NCBI GenBank assembly: GCA_934490165.1
Contig: CAKSTB010000004.1
Span: forward strand, 62,001-126,000
Direction: 5' to 3'
Length of the DNA: 64,000 bases
DNA from: an uncultured Ruminiclostridium sp.
GTDB taxonomy: Bacteria > Bacillota > Clostridia > Oscillospirales > Ruminococcaceae
Shown: one piece after another, positions 1 to 9,609 of the stretch
Layout of the letters: every line of letters begins with the position of its first letter
How positions within the stretch are numbered: the first letter of the stretch is position 1
Translations under genes and position numbers: made by a program
Notes under the pieces: model-generated
Told to the model about the DNA's origin: nothing
Seen by the model: the letters and a program-made list of their open reading frames with translations, nothing else
The model's database searches: none

Positions 1-2078
1 GTATTATCATACTTGTGAGCTGTCTTTGCTATTGTTGCGGTTTCAGTCTTTCCGCAAACCGAGCAAGTCTTTGTCTTTGTACCTGCTGTCGTGCAGGTTG
101 CCGCCTTGGTGATCGTCCAATCGCCGAACTTATGGTTGCCTGTTGCGGGGATAACCTCACCGCTCGAAATCAGCTCTCCGCAATCCTTACAATATGTATC
201 GCCTGTATAACCGTCCGTTATGCAGTTAGCGCTCTTTGTATTGCGTATCTCGGTGTTGCTGTGAGTGCACTGTGTTTCACCGTCAAGGATTTCATAATCA
301 AAGCCGTTGTCTTTGGCGTACTTTTCGCCGGCTGTACCGCTGTAGCAGTGGATTTTGAAGTTGTCTGACTTTATATAGTCGTTATAATAATCACTCCAGT
401 TATAGCCCAAAGCATTGTCGCCTATACTCGTCACGTTTTTAGGTATCGTTATACTTGTCAGACTTGTGCAGTCCATGAAAGCATAACTGCCTATTTCCGT
501 TACGCTGTTTGGCATAGTTATACTTTTAAGGCTTGTACAGCCATCAAATGCAAATTGCTCTATACTTATCGTGCCGTTCGGTATCACTAAGTTTGTCAAA
601 CTTTCACAATCACAAAAAGCATACATTCCGATGCTTGACACACCGTTGATTATCTTATAATTATTATCCTTCTTTCCGGTAGGATAACATATTACTGTAG
701 TTTTATCTTTGTCATACAGAACACCGTTTACAGAAGCATAGTTTGAATTTTGAGTTGCAACTTTAATTTCTGTAAGTCTTATGCAGTCACTGAAAGCCCC
801 CAAGTCTATACTTGTCACATTGCCGGGTATCATTATGCTTGTAAGGCTTGTGCAACCGCTGAAAGCCCATCCGCCTATTTCCGTCACATTATCCGGTATA
901 GTTATATTTTTAATGTTTATACAATCGTGAAAAGCATTACGACCTATACTCGTCACGCTGTCAGGTATCGTTATACTTGTTAAATTTTCGCAACCGTAGA
1001 AAGCATACCAATCGACACTTGTTACACCATCGATTATATTATAATTATTATCTCCCTTTCCGGCGGGATAGCATATTACAGTAGTTTTATCCTTGCTGTA
1101 CAGGACACCGTTTACAGAAGCGTAATTTGAATTGTCAACATCAACGTTTATCGCTGCAAGACTTGTGCATCCTTCGAAAGCCCAATAGCCTATATATGTA
1201 ACACTACTCGGCATTGTTATACTTGTTAGACCTGTGCAGCCACTGAAAGCCATATATCCTATGCTTGTCACGCTATCAGGTATCTTTATACCGGTGAGCC
1301 CAGCATTATTCGAAAAGGCAAATTCACCTATACTCGTCACTTTCTTCCCATAAATTTCATCAGGGATAACCACATCGCTTTCACTTCCGATGTACTTAGT
1401 TATTTCAATTGTTCCGTCATCAAGTAATGAGTATTCAAAATCAGTTACCCAAGGGATACTGACATCAAACTGAATTTCCAGTGACTTTGTAGGATATGCG
1501 CCTGTATAACTGTCAAGATCCTTATTCCATATATATGCAAATAAAACCTCAGTATAGCCCGACTTCATGCCATATTCCGTATCAATCATCGGATCGGCAA
1601 TCTCTGCTGTTACTTTGCCATCTACAATTATCTTTGCATTTGAAAACTCAGCAACCGATTTACCGGCATACTTGTCAAAAGGCACATCGGTTGAAACAAG
1701 CAAAATGTTGAAGCTTGATGCAGTGTCAAGCGCCCAGTCAAAATCTGTAATACCAACCTTATATGTGCCGTCCTTGCTGATCGTTACATCTGTGTATGTT
1801 GCCGGAAGAACATAGCCGTCAACATCTTCATCATAGCAGTCCGAATACTCAGGAAAAGTCGTGGGGTCATTTCCGCCCCATACGATTACGCTATTGAAAT
1901 ATTTGCCGTTAGCAACATTTTTACCATATGTTTCCTCATCAAATGAGTTTCTGAACGAGTACGCTTGTGTCTGAAAACCTATATACGCATGATAATTTTC
2001 CGCTCCCGCCGCAACAGCGCACACCACCGCCATAACCACGAAAGCCGCAAATGCCAACACCCACTTTTTCACTTTCAT
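1..2078 (-). CDS. BspA-type leucine-rich-repeat surface protein (3' part outside window)
   Basis: Reverse-strand frame open from ATG 2078 to the window edge (692 codons), with a GGAGAGG ribosome site 6 bases upstream. It starts with a secretion signal (KVKKW, then an Ala/Val-rich core), followed by about 150 residues of beta-rich sequence. Next come BspA/LRR_5 repeats of the form 'SVTSIGYMAFSGCTGLTSI', interrupted twice by 'NSNYASVNGVLY..KDKTTVICYP' segments. The last visible part has C-x2-C modules ('YCKDCGEL', 'CSVCGKTETATI') typical of long Clostridia surface proteins. Such LRR proteins mediate adhesion or binding at the cell surface; the ligand is unknown. Any anchor, sortase motif or dockerin would be in the missing C-terminus. 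Confidence 0.85.
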   Translation of the reverse strand, partial: MKVKKWVLAFAAFVVMAVVCAVAAGAENYHAYIGFQTQAYSFRNSFDEETYGKNVANGKYFNSVIVWGGNDPTTFPEYSDCYDEDVDGYVLPATYTDVTISKDGTYKVGITDFDWALDTASSFNILLVSTDVPFDKYAGKSVAEFSNAKIIVDGKVTAEIADPMIDTEYGMKSGYTEVLFAYIWNKDLDSYTGAYPTKSLEIQFDVSIPWVTDFEYSLLDDGTIEITKYIGSESDVVIPDEIYGKKVTSIGEFAFSNNAGLTGIKIPDSVTSIGYMAFSGCTGLTSITMPSSVTYIGYWAFEGCTSLAAINVDVDNSNYASVNGVLYSKDKTTVICYPAGKGDNNYNIIDGVTSVDWYAFYGCENLTSITIPDSVTSIGRNAFHDCINIKNITIPDNVTEIGGWAFSGCTSLTSIMIPGNVTSIDLGAFSDCIRLTEIKVATQNSNYASVNGVLYDKDKTTVICYPTGKKDNNYKIINGVSSIGMYAFCDCESLTNLVIPNGTISIEQFAFDGCTSLKSITMPNSVTEIGSYAFMDCTSLTSITIPKNVTSIGDNALGYNWSDYYNDYIKSDNFKIHCYSGTAGEKYAKDNGFDYEILDGETQCTHSNTEIRNTKSANCITDGYTGDTYCKDCGELISSGEVIPATGNHKFGDWTITKAATCTTAGTKTKTCSVCGKTETATIAKTAHKYDN

Positions 2079-2111
2079 AAAATCCTCTCCTAATACTTCA
2101 ATCTCAGACGC

Positions 2112-2142
2112 AAAAAAGGCACAGCCCACCGTGAACTGTGCC
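2112..2142 (-). terminator. Rho-independent terminator after the WG-repeat genes
   Basis: On the reverse strand a 7-bp stem (GGCACAG/CTGTGCC) is followed by a run of T (2112-2118). It lies about 140 bases past the stop of the last WG-repeat gene and upstream of the LRR gene, so it probably ends the WG operon. Confidence 0.65.
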
Positions 2143-2279
2143 CTGATATCAATGTGTGTATGCCGCCGATATCAATATATCTCCCACGGATAACAGCTGT
2201 ATCTTTATGCTTACTGTATCCAGTATATCACAACACTTTTTGCCTGTCAAGCATTTATCCTACCTCCCCGCCAGTGCCC

Positions 2280-5200
2280 CTACGCGAACATAACAGTCTC
2301 CTCTGCCCTGATAAACTCACCGGTTTCGGCAGAGTATATCCTGTTCTCATAAGCGCCGTCGTCTTTCACGCAGGTAATATATATTGTATTGTCACCGGGA
2401 GAATATGCCGCATATCCGGTTACCGCATTCTCACAGGTGATAAGCTTCTTGCCGTCTGCGTCATATACCTCGGCAATGATAGGCTCATTTTCGCTCGGCT
2501 CTTTATATTTATTATAGTTATAGTAATACCTGAACGTGAAAATATATCCGCCGGCTACCTTCATATCCACAAAAACATAATATTCGGGAGCGGTAAAACT
2601 GCGGACTTCGTTGCCGTCCTTGTCATAGATATACAATGTTTGCTTTTTGCTTTCGCCGTCTGAAACCGTTTCGTAAAAATATCCGTTAAGACCTATCTCA
2701 CTGCTGTCATCGCCGTGCTTTTTTATCTCAAACTCTTTTCCGTCAAGTCCGTAATATGAAAGCACCGTTTCATTGTCCGTCCTTGAACGGTAAACAAGCA
2801 CCACCGGCGTTCCGTCATACATCATTTTCACACCGGAGAAAAAGTTTGCTTTCTTGTTCATTGCTATTAACTGATACGGCTCGTTGCCCGCATAATCGGT
2901 TATGCAACTGTCGCTTTTCAGGCGGCAGTACCGCATTATGTTGTCGCTGTATGCCGACTGCTCTTCCCGGTTCTGCCTGAAATAGTTTATAAAATACTCA
3001 TAACCCCCGGCAAAAGAATATATAGTCTTGAAATACCCGCCGTCATAGCCGAAGCCCTTGGCTTCGACCCCTGTGTTTTGGCTTTCATAAGCCGTTTCGC
3101 CGCTTGTGTCTATCAACACTTCATCGGTAAACAGTCCCGCGTCTTCCGACTCATCCGGTGTCCTGTATTCTGCTGCCCTTGCATATCCGTCAGTCGAGAA
3201 GTCCGCCGCGAGCTCCGTAAACGCAGGTATTACAACCTTGCCTGTCATATCAAGGTATCCTATCTTGCCGCTGTCGATATCTGCATAAGCCGCATATCCG
3301 TTCACAGGCGGATTGAACGGATACTCACTGTCAAACACATCGTTCATTCTCCTGTCAAGGCAGACATACTTTCCGTCCCGCTCTACGACGATATACTGCG
3401 ACTTTTCGTTCATGCACGCATAGCCGTATTCCCCGAGCAGCTCGCCGTACCTGCTGTACACTCTGAATTTTCCGTCGTCTGTTACAGCCAGAAGCTTATC
3501 ATCACAGGCGGACGCATAAACAAACGCGCCTACTTTCTTTCCGTACACCGTATAATACTCGTTGTCACTTTTTTCAAGATACGAATCGCCGCTTTCAAGA
3601 TACGAATCGCCGCTTACATCTATGTAGTCCGATATTCCGTCACGGCTGATGCGTATAAAATATTCATTCATATATTCAAGCGCACCGCTGTCCTGCTTAT
3701 AGCTCAGCAGACATTCTCCGGTTTTGCTGTCAATAACGCGGCGGATATCATTGCTCATATCAACAGTGCCGTAATATGTGCAAGACAGCATTGCCGTATG
3801 CTCCGTGTTGTCATAAAGGCCGAGATAGTTGTTTGTTTCTATCGTCAGAGGTCGGTAAAGACTGCCGCTGTACACCCTGTATCGGTTGTGATACAGATTT
3901 TCATCGTTTCTGTTACTTAAGAACAGGCAGTCATTGCCGCTGTACAGTCCGTCATAGTCGGAAAGCGTTATCGTGTTCTTGTTGACATCGGTCATAGCAA
4001 GCGGATCTTTACTGCCGCTTCCCACAACGCCGTAGAAATACTCGTCTGCATATTTTGTAGTATACAGCTTATCCATTCCGTCCGACGGTATCGGTATCAC
4101 ATTTACCCTGCTGTCAACAAGATAATACCCGTTCTTATCCAATATGGCATATCCGTCCTCAAACTCGCCGTAGTTCCTCAGCAATTTCGAGCTCTCTCTT
4201 ACCTCAGCTCCGTTCGCGGAATACACCAGCTTATTAACATATTCCTTGTAAAAATAGTCGGGATTGCCGCTGTCCGTCTTTACTGCCAATGTACCATAAT
4301 TCACCGCATTTTCATAATACTCTGCCCCGTCAAAATCTTTTGGCGTATACCAGCCGTGGTTTACACTGCTGTTTACAAGCTTTGTCGGAGCAAAGCTCAG
4401 ATTTCCCGCTAGAGTCTGACCGGTGGTATCGACAATGCTGTATTCCCCGTTAGCAAACACATACGCATAGCCGTCCGCATAGAACTCCGATGCCGCATCA
4501 TACTGCGCATTTATTACGACCTCGCCGCCCGCATTTATATATCCGATCTTTCCGTTATCATAATACGGCGCGAGCCCGCTGTTGAACGCCGTAAACGCAT
4601 AGTCGCACTCAAAGGCTTTGCCGCCTGCCGTATACCCGCAGTACTTGCCCTTTTCGTATACGCACGCAATGCCGCTGCTGTCAAATGCACTTATTATGTC
4701 TGTGCCGTCTGTCGCAGTGTAAACCTCGTCAAGCTTACTGCCGTTTTTATTCACAAGCACTTTTCTGAAGCGCTCGCCGTCACGCTTTATCAGCACAAGC
4801 CCGCTTTCGGCAAATTCCGGGTTTCTGTCGCAGTAATACTCATCGCTTAACTTATTCAGCTCTCTGTCGTATACTGCCGCTCTATATATCCGCGTTTCAT
4901 TGTCTGTTTTGCACATCAGCACAAGCTCGTCCGTCACGAATATCCTGTCGTACCATTCGCTCTTCTGCTCACCGTCCGCCGAGAAAACAGCATAGCTTCT
5001 TTTGGTAAAATCGTTGCTTCCCTCATTCACGTTCTTTGTAAACCCGACATAGTACTTGCCGAACACGCAGTCTATACCCATTCTGTCGGGAAGCACGGTC
5101 ACCGTCTTTCCGTCCGCAGACAGAAGATAATATTCATCTGTGGTATCGCCGACCGTTTCGCCCTTATCGTTTTTAGTATCCTGCGTCATAACGGTATATG

Positions 5201-5795
5201 CAAAGGTATACGGCGCTCCGCTTTCAAAGGGTTGAGCATATGTAAAATGCTTCTCGTTATACACCGTCCTGCCCTTGCTGTCAACATACAGCATATATCC
5301 GTCATTATCAGTCACCGCCGAAAATCCGTTGTCGCTGTAATATGACGCAAGCCTGAACTTCGGCTCGACCGTAAACTCGCCCTTGCTGTTTATAAAGCCG
5401 TATCCGCTTTCGTTGCTCACTGCGGCATTTCCGTTTACATTTTCGTCAAACGGATATGCACAGTCAAACTGCGGCTCTATCCTGAACTTTCCGTCCTCGC
5501 CGATATATCCCCACTTATCCCCGCTCTTTGCAGGTGACAGCGACATATTAAACAGCTTCTCGCCGCTACCGTAAAGCACCTCGGGCTCATTTTCAAATAT
5601 CCCGAAAATGTCAAACGCAAACACCGCGACAGCCGCACCGCCGATTACAGCCGCCCCCGCAATACTGCCGACAATAACGCCTATGCGGCTTTTCTTCTTT
5701 TCATCGTTTTTATCCCCGGTAAACGCCGCACAGAACGGACAGAATTTCACGTTCTCATCTATTTCACGTTTACATTTCGGACACATTTTGCTCAT
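2280..5795 (-). CDS. Zinc-ribbon / TM / WG-repeat giant protein, third paralogue
   Basis: A 1171-residue protein. The N-terminus has a zinc ribbon (CPKC near residue 5, CPFC near residue 19), then a Lys-rich stop and one membrane helix (about 37-60). The rest is a long domain with WG-type repeats (KWGYIGEDGKF, GYGFINSKGEF, KIGYINAGGEV). This predicts a cytoplasmic zinc ribbon and an extracytoplasmic repeat rod. WG-repeat proteins are common in Firmicutes and Bacteroidetes and their function is mostly unknown. It is the last of three tandem paralogues (3 bases after the previous stop) and the most diverged from them. A short near-identical duplication encodes DSYLESGDSYLE at about 3580-3620. 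Confidence 0.85.
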   Translation of the reverse strand: MSKMCPKCKREIDENVKFCPFCAAFTGDKNDEKKKSRIGVIVGSIAGAAVIGGAAVAVFAFDIFGIFENEPEVLYGSGEKLFNMSLSPAKSGDKWGYIGEDGKFRIEPQFDCAYPFDENVNGNAAVSNESGYGFINSKGEFTVEPKFRLASYYSDNGFSAVTDNDGYMLYVDSKGRTVYNEKHFTYAQPFESGAPYTFAYTVMTQDTKNDKGETVGDTTDEYYLLSADGKTVTVLPDRMGIDCVFGKYYVGFTKNVNEGSNDFTKRSYAVFSADGEQKSEWYDRIFVTDELVLMCKTDNETRIYRAAVYDRELNKLSDEYYCDRNPEFAESGLVLIKRDGERFRKVLVNKNGSKLDEVYTATDGTDIISAFDSSGIACVYEKGKYCGYTAGGKAFECDYAFTAFNSGLAPYYDNGKIGYINAGGEVVINAQYDAASEFYADGYAYVFANGEYSIVDTTGQTLAGNLSFAPTKLVNSSVNHGWYTPKDFDGAEYYENAVNYGTLAVKTDSGNPDYFYKEYVNKLVYSANGAEVRESSKLLRNYGEFEDGYAILDKNGYYLVDSRVNVIPIPSDGMDKLYTTKYADEYFYGVVGSGSKDPLAMTDVNKNTITLSDYDGLYSGNDCLFLSNRNDENLYHNRYRVYSGSLYRPLTIETNNYLGLYDNTEHTAMLSCTYYGTVDMSNDIRRVIDSKTGECLLSYKQDSGALEYMNEYFIRISRDGISDYIDVSGDSYLESGDSYLEKSDNEYYTVYGKKVGAFVYASACDDKLLAVTDDGKFRVYSRYGELLGEYGYACMNEKSQYIVVERDGKYVCLDRRMNDVFDSEYPFNPPVNGYAAYADIDSGKIGYLDMTGKVVIPAFTELAADFSTDGYARAAEYRTPDESEDAGLFTDEVLIDTSGETAYESQNTGVEAKGFGYDGGYFKTIYSFAGGYEYFINYFRQNREEQSAYSDNIMRYCRLKSDSCITDYAGNEPYQLIAMNKKANFFSGVKMMYDGTPVVLVYRSRTDNETVLSYYGLDGKEFEIKKHGDDSSEIGLNGYFYETVSDGESKKQTLYIYDKDGNEVRSFTAPEYYVFVDMKVAGGYIFTFRYYYNYNKYKEPSENEPIIAEVYDADGKKLITCENAVTGYAAYSPGDNTIYITCVKDDGAYENRIYSAETGEFIRAEETVMFA

Positions 5796-5798
5796 TTA

Positions 5799-8700
5799 TT
5801 ATTCTCCTGTCTTCATTTCCGTAAGCTCCATACTTTCCACATCAAGCTTGTATTTTCTGTTCTTATCTTCGCCTTGCACCGATATGAATATTTCGCTTCT
5901 GCCGGTATAGTCGATATTAACTGCATTTTCAACCGTTACTGTCTTTTCAAGCGATCCGCTGAAGAATGTATATTTCAATGTACCGTTCTCTGCTTTATCG
6001 GCGCTTCTAAGAACATATATCCATTTCCCGGTGTCATACATCCAAGCTTCGAAATATTCTCCCTCGCCTGTCGTATAAGTGCGTACAAGGCTCACCTCCA
6101 TATTTTCATCAAGCTGATACAAGCTTAAAGAATCATAGCCGTTATCGCCCATTGTGCTTCCGCCGGTAATATTATTTCCGCACCTTACAAACTTTAGCGG
6201 GAACTCCGCTCTTTTTCCCGCCTCAATATTGAAAAAGTCTGTTCGCTCTTCGCCGCGATACTCCTTGCCGTTGTCAAGGTTTCTGTAAACCTTTTCATAT
6301 GTATCGCCGTTAATTATGTCATACGAAATAAGATTTTCTGCTTTCAGATTAAGATATTGATCCGGGGCTTCAAACAGCACCTCCTGTGTTGTCAGGTCAA
6401 ACACCCTTGTGCCGCTTTCATCTTTGAAAGCCATACTGTTGCCTGCTTTTTGAACGTATATTTCATTTTGCCAATCATCCGTATACTTGCTTTTCTCTAT
6501 TTTTATATTGCTGAGCAGTACCTTTCCGCGTCCTCCGTAGATATTGTACCTGCCGTCTGTGCTTTCTCCCACGATAAAGCCCGACAGCCATGCAAGCGTC
6601 CTGTCGCCCTTTACAAACGGCGTACCGTCAAGGTTCAGGTAATAGCTTACCGCCCTTGAGTTTTTGCCTGTTTCATCGTACATAAGCACACTGAGTGTCA
6701 CAGATGTATCGTCGGTTATACCGGCACTCATATAATAATCGCCTATATTGCTTACGGCATACTCCTCATAATGATAATTTCCGTATATATCTATATAGCG
6801 GTCTTCTTTGCCGTTTTCATCAGGCGCTATGTAACACTCGATATTTTTAAGTATATCAGGCGTATTCTCACAGTACTCTGCTCCCGCATAGAAATCAAGC
6901 GGTGAATATCCGTCCGTTGCGCTGTTTCCCGCATTGTACATTCCGCCCATATTTTCTGCCGCCGCATTGCCTTCGCGGTCGTATATCGTTACATCGATAA
7001 GACCCCTTGCGTATACTTCCGAAAGTATATCGCTGAAATCTCTGCGGATCTTTGTCACAAAATATCCGTCCGGCGACATTGCACTGACAAATTCGTACTT
7101 TGCCCCGATCGCGACATCTCCCTTTTTATCAAGAAATCCTATTTTGCCGTTCTCAGCCTCGCAGTAAGCCATATATCCGTTTTCAAGCGGCTGTATATCA
7201 TACTTTGTTTCAAGAATAACGTTGAGATCCCTGTCATAGCAGGTGAAGCTTCCGTCCGCGTTTCTTACAACCACACTGCCGCTGTTTTCGCTTATTCTCG
7301 GCTTGTTTTCATACTCTGCAAGGAGCTGACCGTACTTGTCATAGATATAATATTTATCATAGTCAAAGCACATCAGTCTGTCGCCGTATGCCCTTGCGTA
7401 TATAAATTCGCCGAGCTTCTTTCCGTAAGCCGTATAGTAGTATGACAGAATGCCCGATGACTTGATACCGCAAAAATAATTTCCTACCATTGTCAGCGCC
7501 TTATCGTCATATATAAAAACGTGTCCGTTGTTCTTGTCGATAAGCGCATAGTATTTGAACTTTGCGTCGGTCTGCCGCTTTGACCTATACGATGAAACAT
7601 ACAGCGTATCACCGTATTCCCTTACACCGAAATTCGCCTGCGAAGAAATCGTCAGCACAGGTCTTAGCCTGTTGTCGGATATCATCATCCGGTTCTGCCA
7701 CTCTGTACCGGTCAGGTTGCAGGCTGTATACTTCGACATTGTCGCCTTTGCCGAAGAACCGCCCAGTATATAGCGGTTGCCGAACATATCCTCCGCCACC
7801 GTGTTATTTTCACCCGAATATCTTACAAGCCTTGCACAATCGGTATCTATCACCGATGCGTTTGTTATTTCGTCTTTTATCTCATCATATTCGGAATAGT
7901 CGCTGTCCGGCGTAATAATTCTCCTGTTTTGCTCAGATATATTATAGACCAGGAAATATCCGTCGTCAATATAATAATCCTCATTCAGCTTTCTGTATGT
8001 TCCGCTCAGTATCTTCTTGTCCTTGGTCACAAGCGTCATATCGCTGTATATATCATCAAACGTTTTATCGCTTTCTATATTGCTTACAAGCTCGGCAAAA
8101 TAGTTTTCACCGATAAACATATTCTCCCCGTCAAACCCCTCAAAGTCCTCGGGGTCGTACCAGCCGTGCACCGTATCCGCAAACATCAGCTTGTCCGCCG
8201 CATAGCCGAGCTTTCCTATTACGACATTCCCGCTCATATCAATAACCGAATACTCAGTGCCGCTCTTTACATAAGCATAGCCGTCCGCATAATATCCGCT
8301 CGCACCGTCATACTGAGCGTCTGTCACCTTTTCGCCCGCCGTATTGATATATCCGATTTTTGCATTGTCATAGTAAGGCGCTAGCCCGCAGTTGAACTCA
8401 CCGAATTGGAAGTCACTCTCAAACTGCTTGCCGCTTTCGGTGTACCCGCAGTATTTCCCCTTTTCGTAAACGCACGCATAACCGCTGATATCAAATCCGC
8501 TTGCTATATGTGCTCCGTCATACGACACAAAAACCTCGTTGCCGTTATCATCGATCAGAACATCTCTTATAAAGCCGTTATCATCTCTTTTAAGCAGTAC
8601 CGCTCCGCCGTCATACGCTTTCACGTCAGCCCCGCAGAGATATTCACCGCCGACTCGTTCAAGCGTGTCGGCTTTGAGTAGCTTTGCTGTATATAGCTTG

Positions 8701-9596
8701 CTCTCATCATCGATACCGTCACAAACAACAAGCAGTTTTCCGCTCTTTACTATACGACTGTAATAGTCCGTCAGCGCCGTACCGTCTGCCGAAAATACGG
8801 CATACACTCTTTCGGTTTCATATTCATTATTATCTGTGTCTTTTTGTCTGAAGCCGATATATTTATCGTCATAAACAGCCGATATTCCGTTATTGTTTTC
8901 AAGCTCTGTTATCTTACCGTCGGAGCTGAGCAGGCTGTATATAACTTCATTATAGTTTCCGCTTTCAGTTCCTGTCGTAATTTCGGGCATCATCAAAGTG
9001 TACGCAAAGGCATATCCGCTGTCGTTCATATCCGAAGCATAATCGAACATCTGACCGTCAAATGCCTTTCTTCCCGCGCTGTCGACAAATCCGACCCTGC
9101 CGTTTTCGTCAACGACCTTGGCAAGCCCCTTTGCCGAAAAACTCCCCGCAAAGCTGTACTGCGGAGAAGCTACAAACTCTCCGTCTTTTCTTATATATCC
9201 GAACTGTCCGTCAACCGCCACAGGCGCAACGTCATTTATATCCTCGTTAAACGCATACGCCGCCGTATACTGCGGCTTAAGAACCGCCTTTCCGTCCTTA
9301 TCTGCATATCCCCACTTGCCGTCAATGCATACAGGTGTCACCGACTGGATAAACAGCTTGTCGCCTGTACCGTAAAACGTTTCCGCTTTGTCACCGTACA
9401 TTCCGAACACGTCAAACACAAATACCGCAAGGCTTACCGCTCCGAGTGCCAGCACTCCCACAGCCCCGCCTATTATCGCACCGACAGGGCTTTTCTTCTT
9501 TTCCTGCGGTGTTTCTCCGGCAAACGCCGCACAGAACGGACAGAATTTCACGTTCCCGTCTATTTCGCGTTTGCAATTAGGGCATATTTTGCTCAT
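5799..9596 (-). CDS. Zinc-ribbon / TM / WG-repeat giant protein, second paralogue
   Basis: A 1265-residue protein of the same design: zinc ribbon (CPNC, CPFC), membrane helix around residues 38-60, then WG-type repeats (KWGYADKDGK, QFGYIRKDGEF, RVGFVDSAGRK, KIGYINTAGEK). Residues 1 to about 495 are almost the same as the upstream paralogue; the C-terminal 760 residues are much more divergent. Within the shared part, 8107-8927 is identical base for base to 11936-12756, showing recent gene conversion or unequal exchange. The ATG follows an AGAGAGGTT-like ribosome site 13 bases after the upstream gene's stop, so the three genes are probably co-transcribed. Function unknown. Confidence 0.85.
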   Translation of the reverse strand: MSKICPNCKREIDGNVKFCPFCAAFAGETPQEKKKSPVGAIIGGAVGVLALGAVSLAVFVFDVFGMYGDKAETFYGTGDKLFIQSVTPVCIDGKWGYADKDGKAVLKPQYTAAYAFNEDINDVAPVAVDGQFGYIRKDGEFVASPQYSFAGSFSAKGLAKVVDENGRVGFVDSAGRKAFDGQMFDYASDMNDSGYAFAYTLMMPEITTGTESGNYNEVIYSLLSSDGKITELENNNGISAVYDDKYIGFRQKDTDNNEYETERVYAVFSADGTALTDYYSRIVKSGKLLVVCDGIDDESKLYTAKLLKADTLERVGGEYLCGADVKAYDGGAVLLKRDDNGFIRDVLIDDNGNEVFVSYDGAHIASGFDISGYACVYEKGKYCGYTESGKQFESDFQFGEFNCGLAPYYDNAKIGYINTAGEKVTDAQYDGASGYYADGYAYVKSGTEYSVIDMSGNVVIGKLGYAADKLMFADTVHGWYDPEDFEGFDGENMFIGENYFAELVSNIESDKTFDDIYSDMTLVTKDKKILSGTYRKLNEDYYIDDGYFLVYNISEQNRRIITPDSDYSEYDEIKDEITNASVIDTDCARLVRYSGENNTVAEDMFGNRYILGGSSAKATMSKYTACNLTGTEWQNRMMISDNRLRPVLTISSQANFGVREYGDTLYVSSYRSKRQTDAKFKYYALIDKNNGHVFIYDDKALTMVGNYFCGIKSSGILSYYYTAYGKKLGEFIYARAYGDRLMCFDYDKYYIYDKYGQLLAEYENKPRISENSGSVVVRNADGSFTCYDRDLNVILETKYDIQPLENGYMAYCEAENGKIGFLDKKGDVAIGAKYEFVSAMSPDGYFVTKIRRDFSDILSEVYARGLIDVTIYDREGNAAAENMGGMYNAGNSATDGYSPLDFYAGAEYCENTPDILKNIECYIAPDENGKEDRYIDIYGNYHYEEYAVSNIGDYYMSAGITDDTSVTLSVLMYDETGKNSRAVSYYLNLDGTPFVKGDRTLAWLSGFIVGESTDGRYNIYGGRGKVLLSNIKIEKSKYTDDWQNEIYVQKAGNSMAFKDESGTRVFDLTTQEVLFEAPDQYLNLKAENLISYDIINGDTYEKVYRNLDNGKEYRGEERTDFFNIEAGKRAEFPLKFVRCGNNITGGSTMGDNGYDSLSLYQLDENMEVSLVRTYTTGEGEYFEAWMYDTGKWIYVLRSADKAENGTLKYTFFSGSLEKTVTVENAVNIDYTGRSEIFISVQGEDKNRKYKLDVESMELTEMKTGE
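8107..8927. repeat. 821-bp perfect duplicate tract, copy in second WG gene
   Basis: Line-by-line comparison at offset 3829 finds no mismatch to 11936-12756. The first difference at the 5'-gene side is G8928 versus A12757; on the other side the two genes diverge completely within a few bases. Flanking homologous sequence (8930-9596) carries many silent differences. Confidence 0.95.
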
Positions 9597-9609
9597 TATA
9601 AAACCTCTC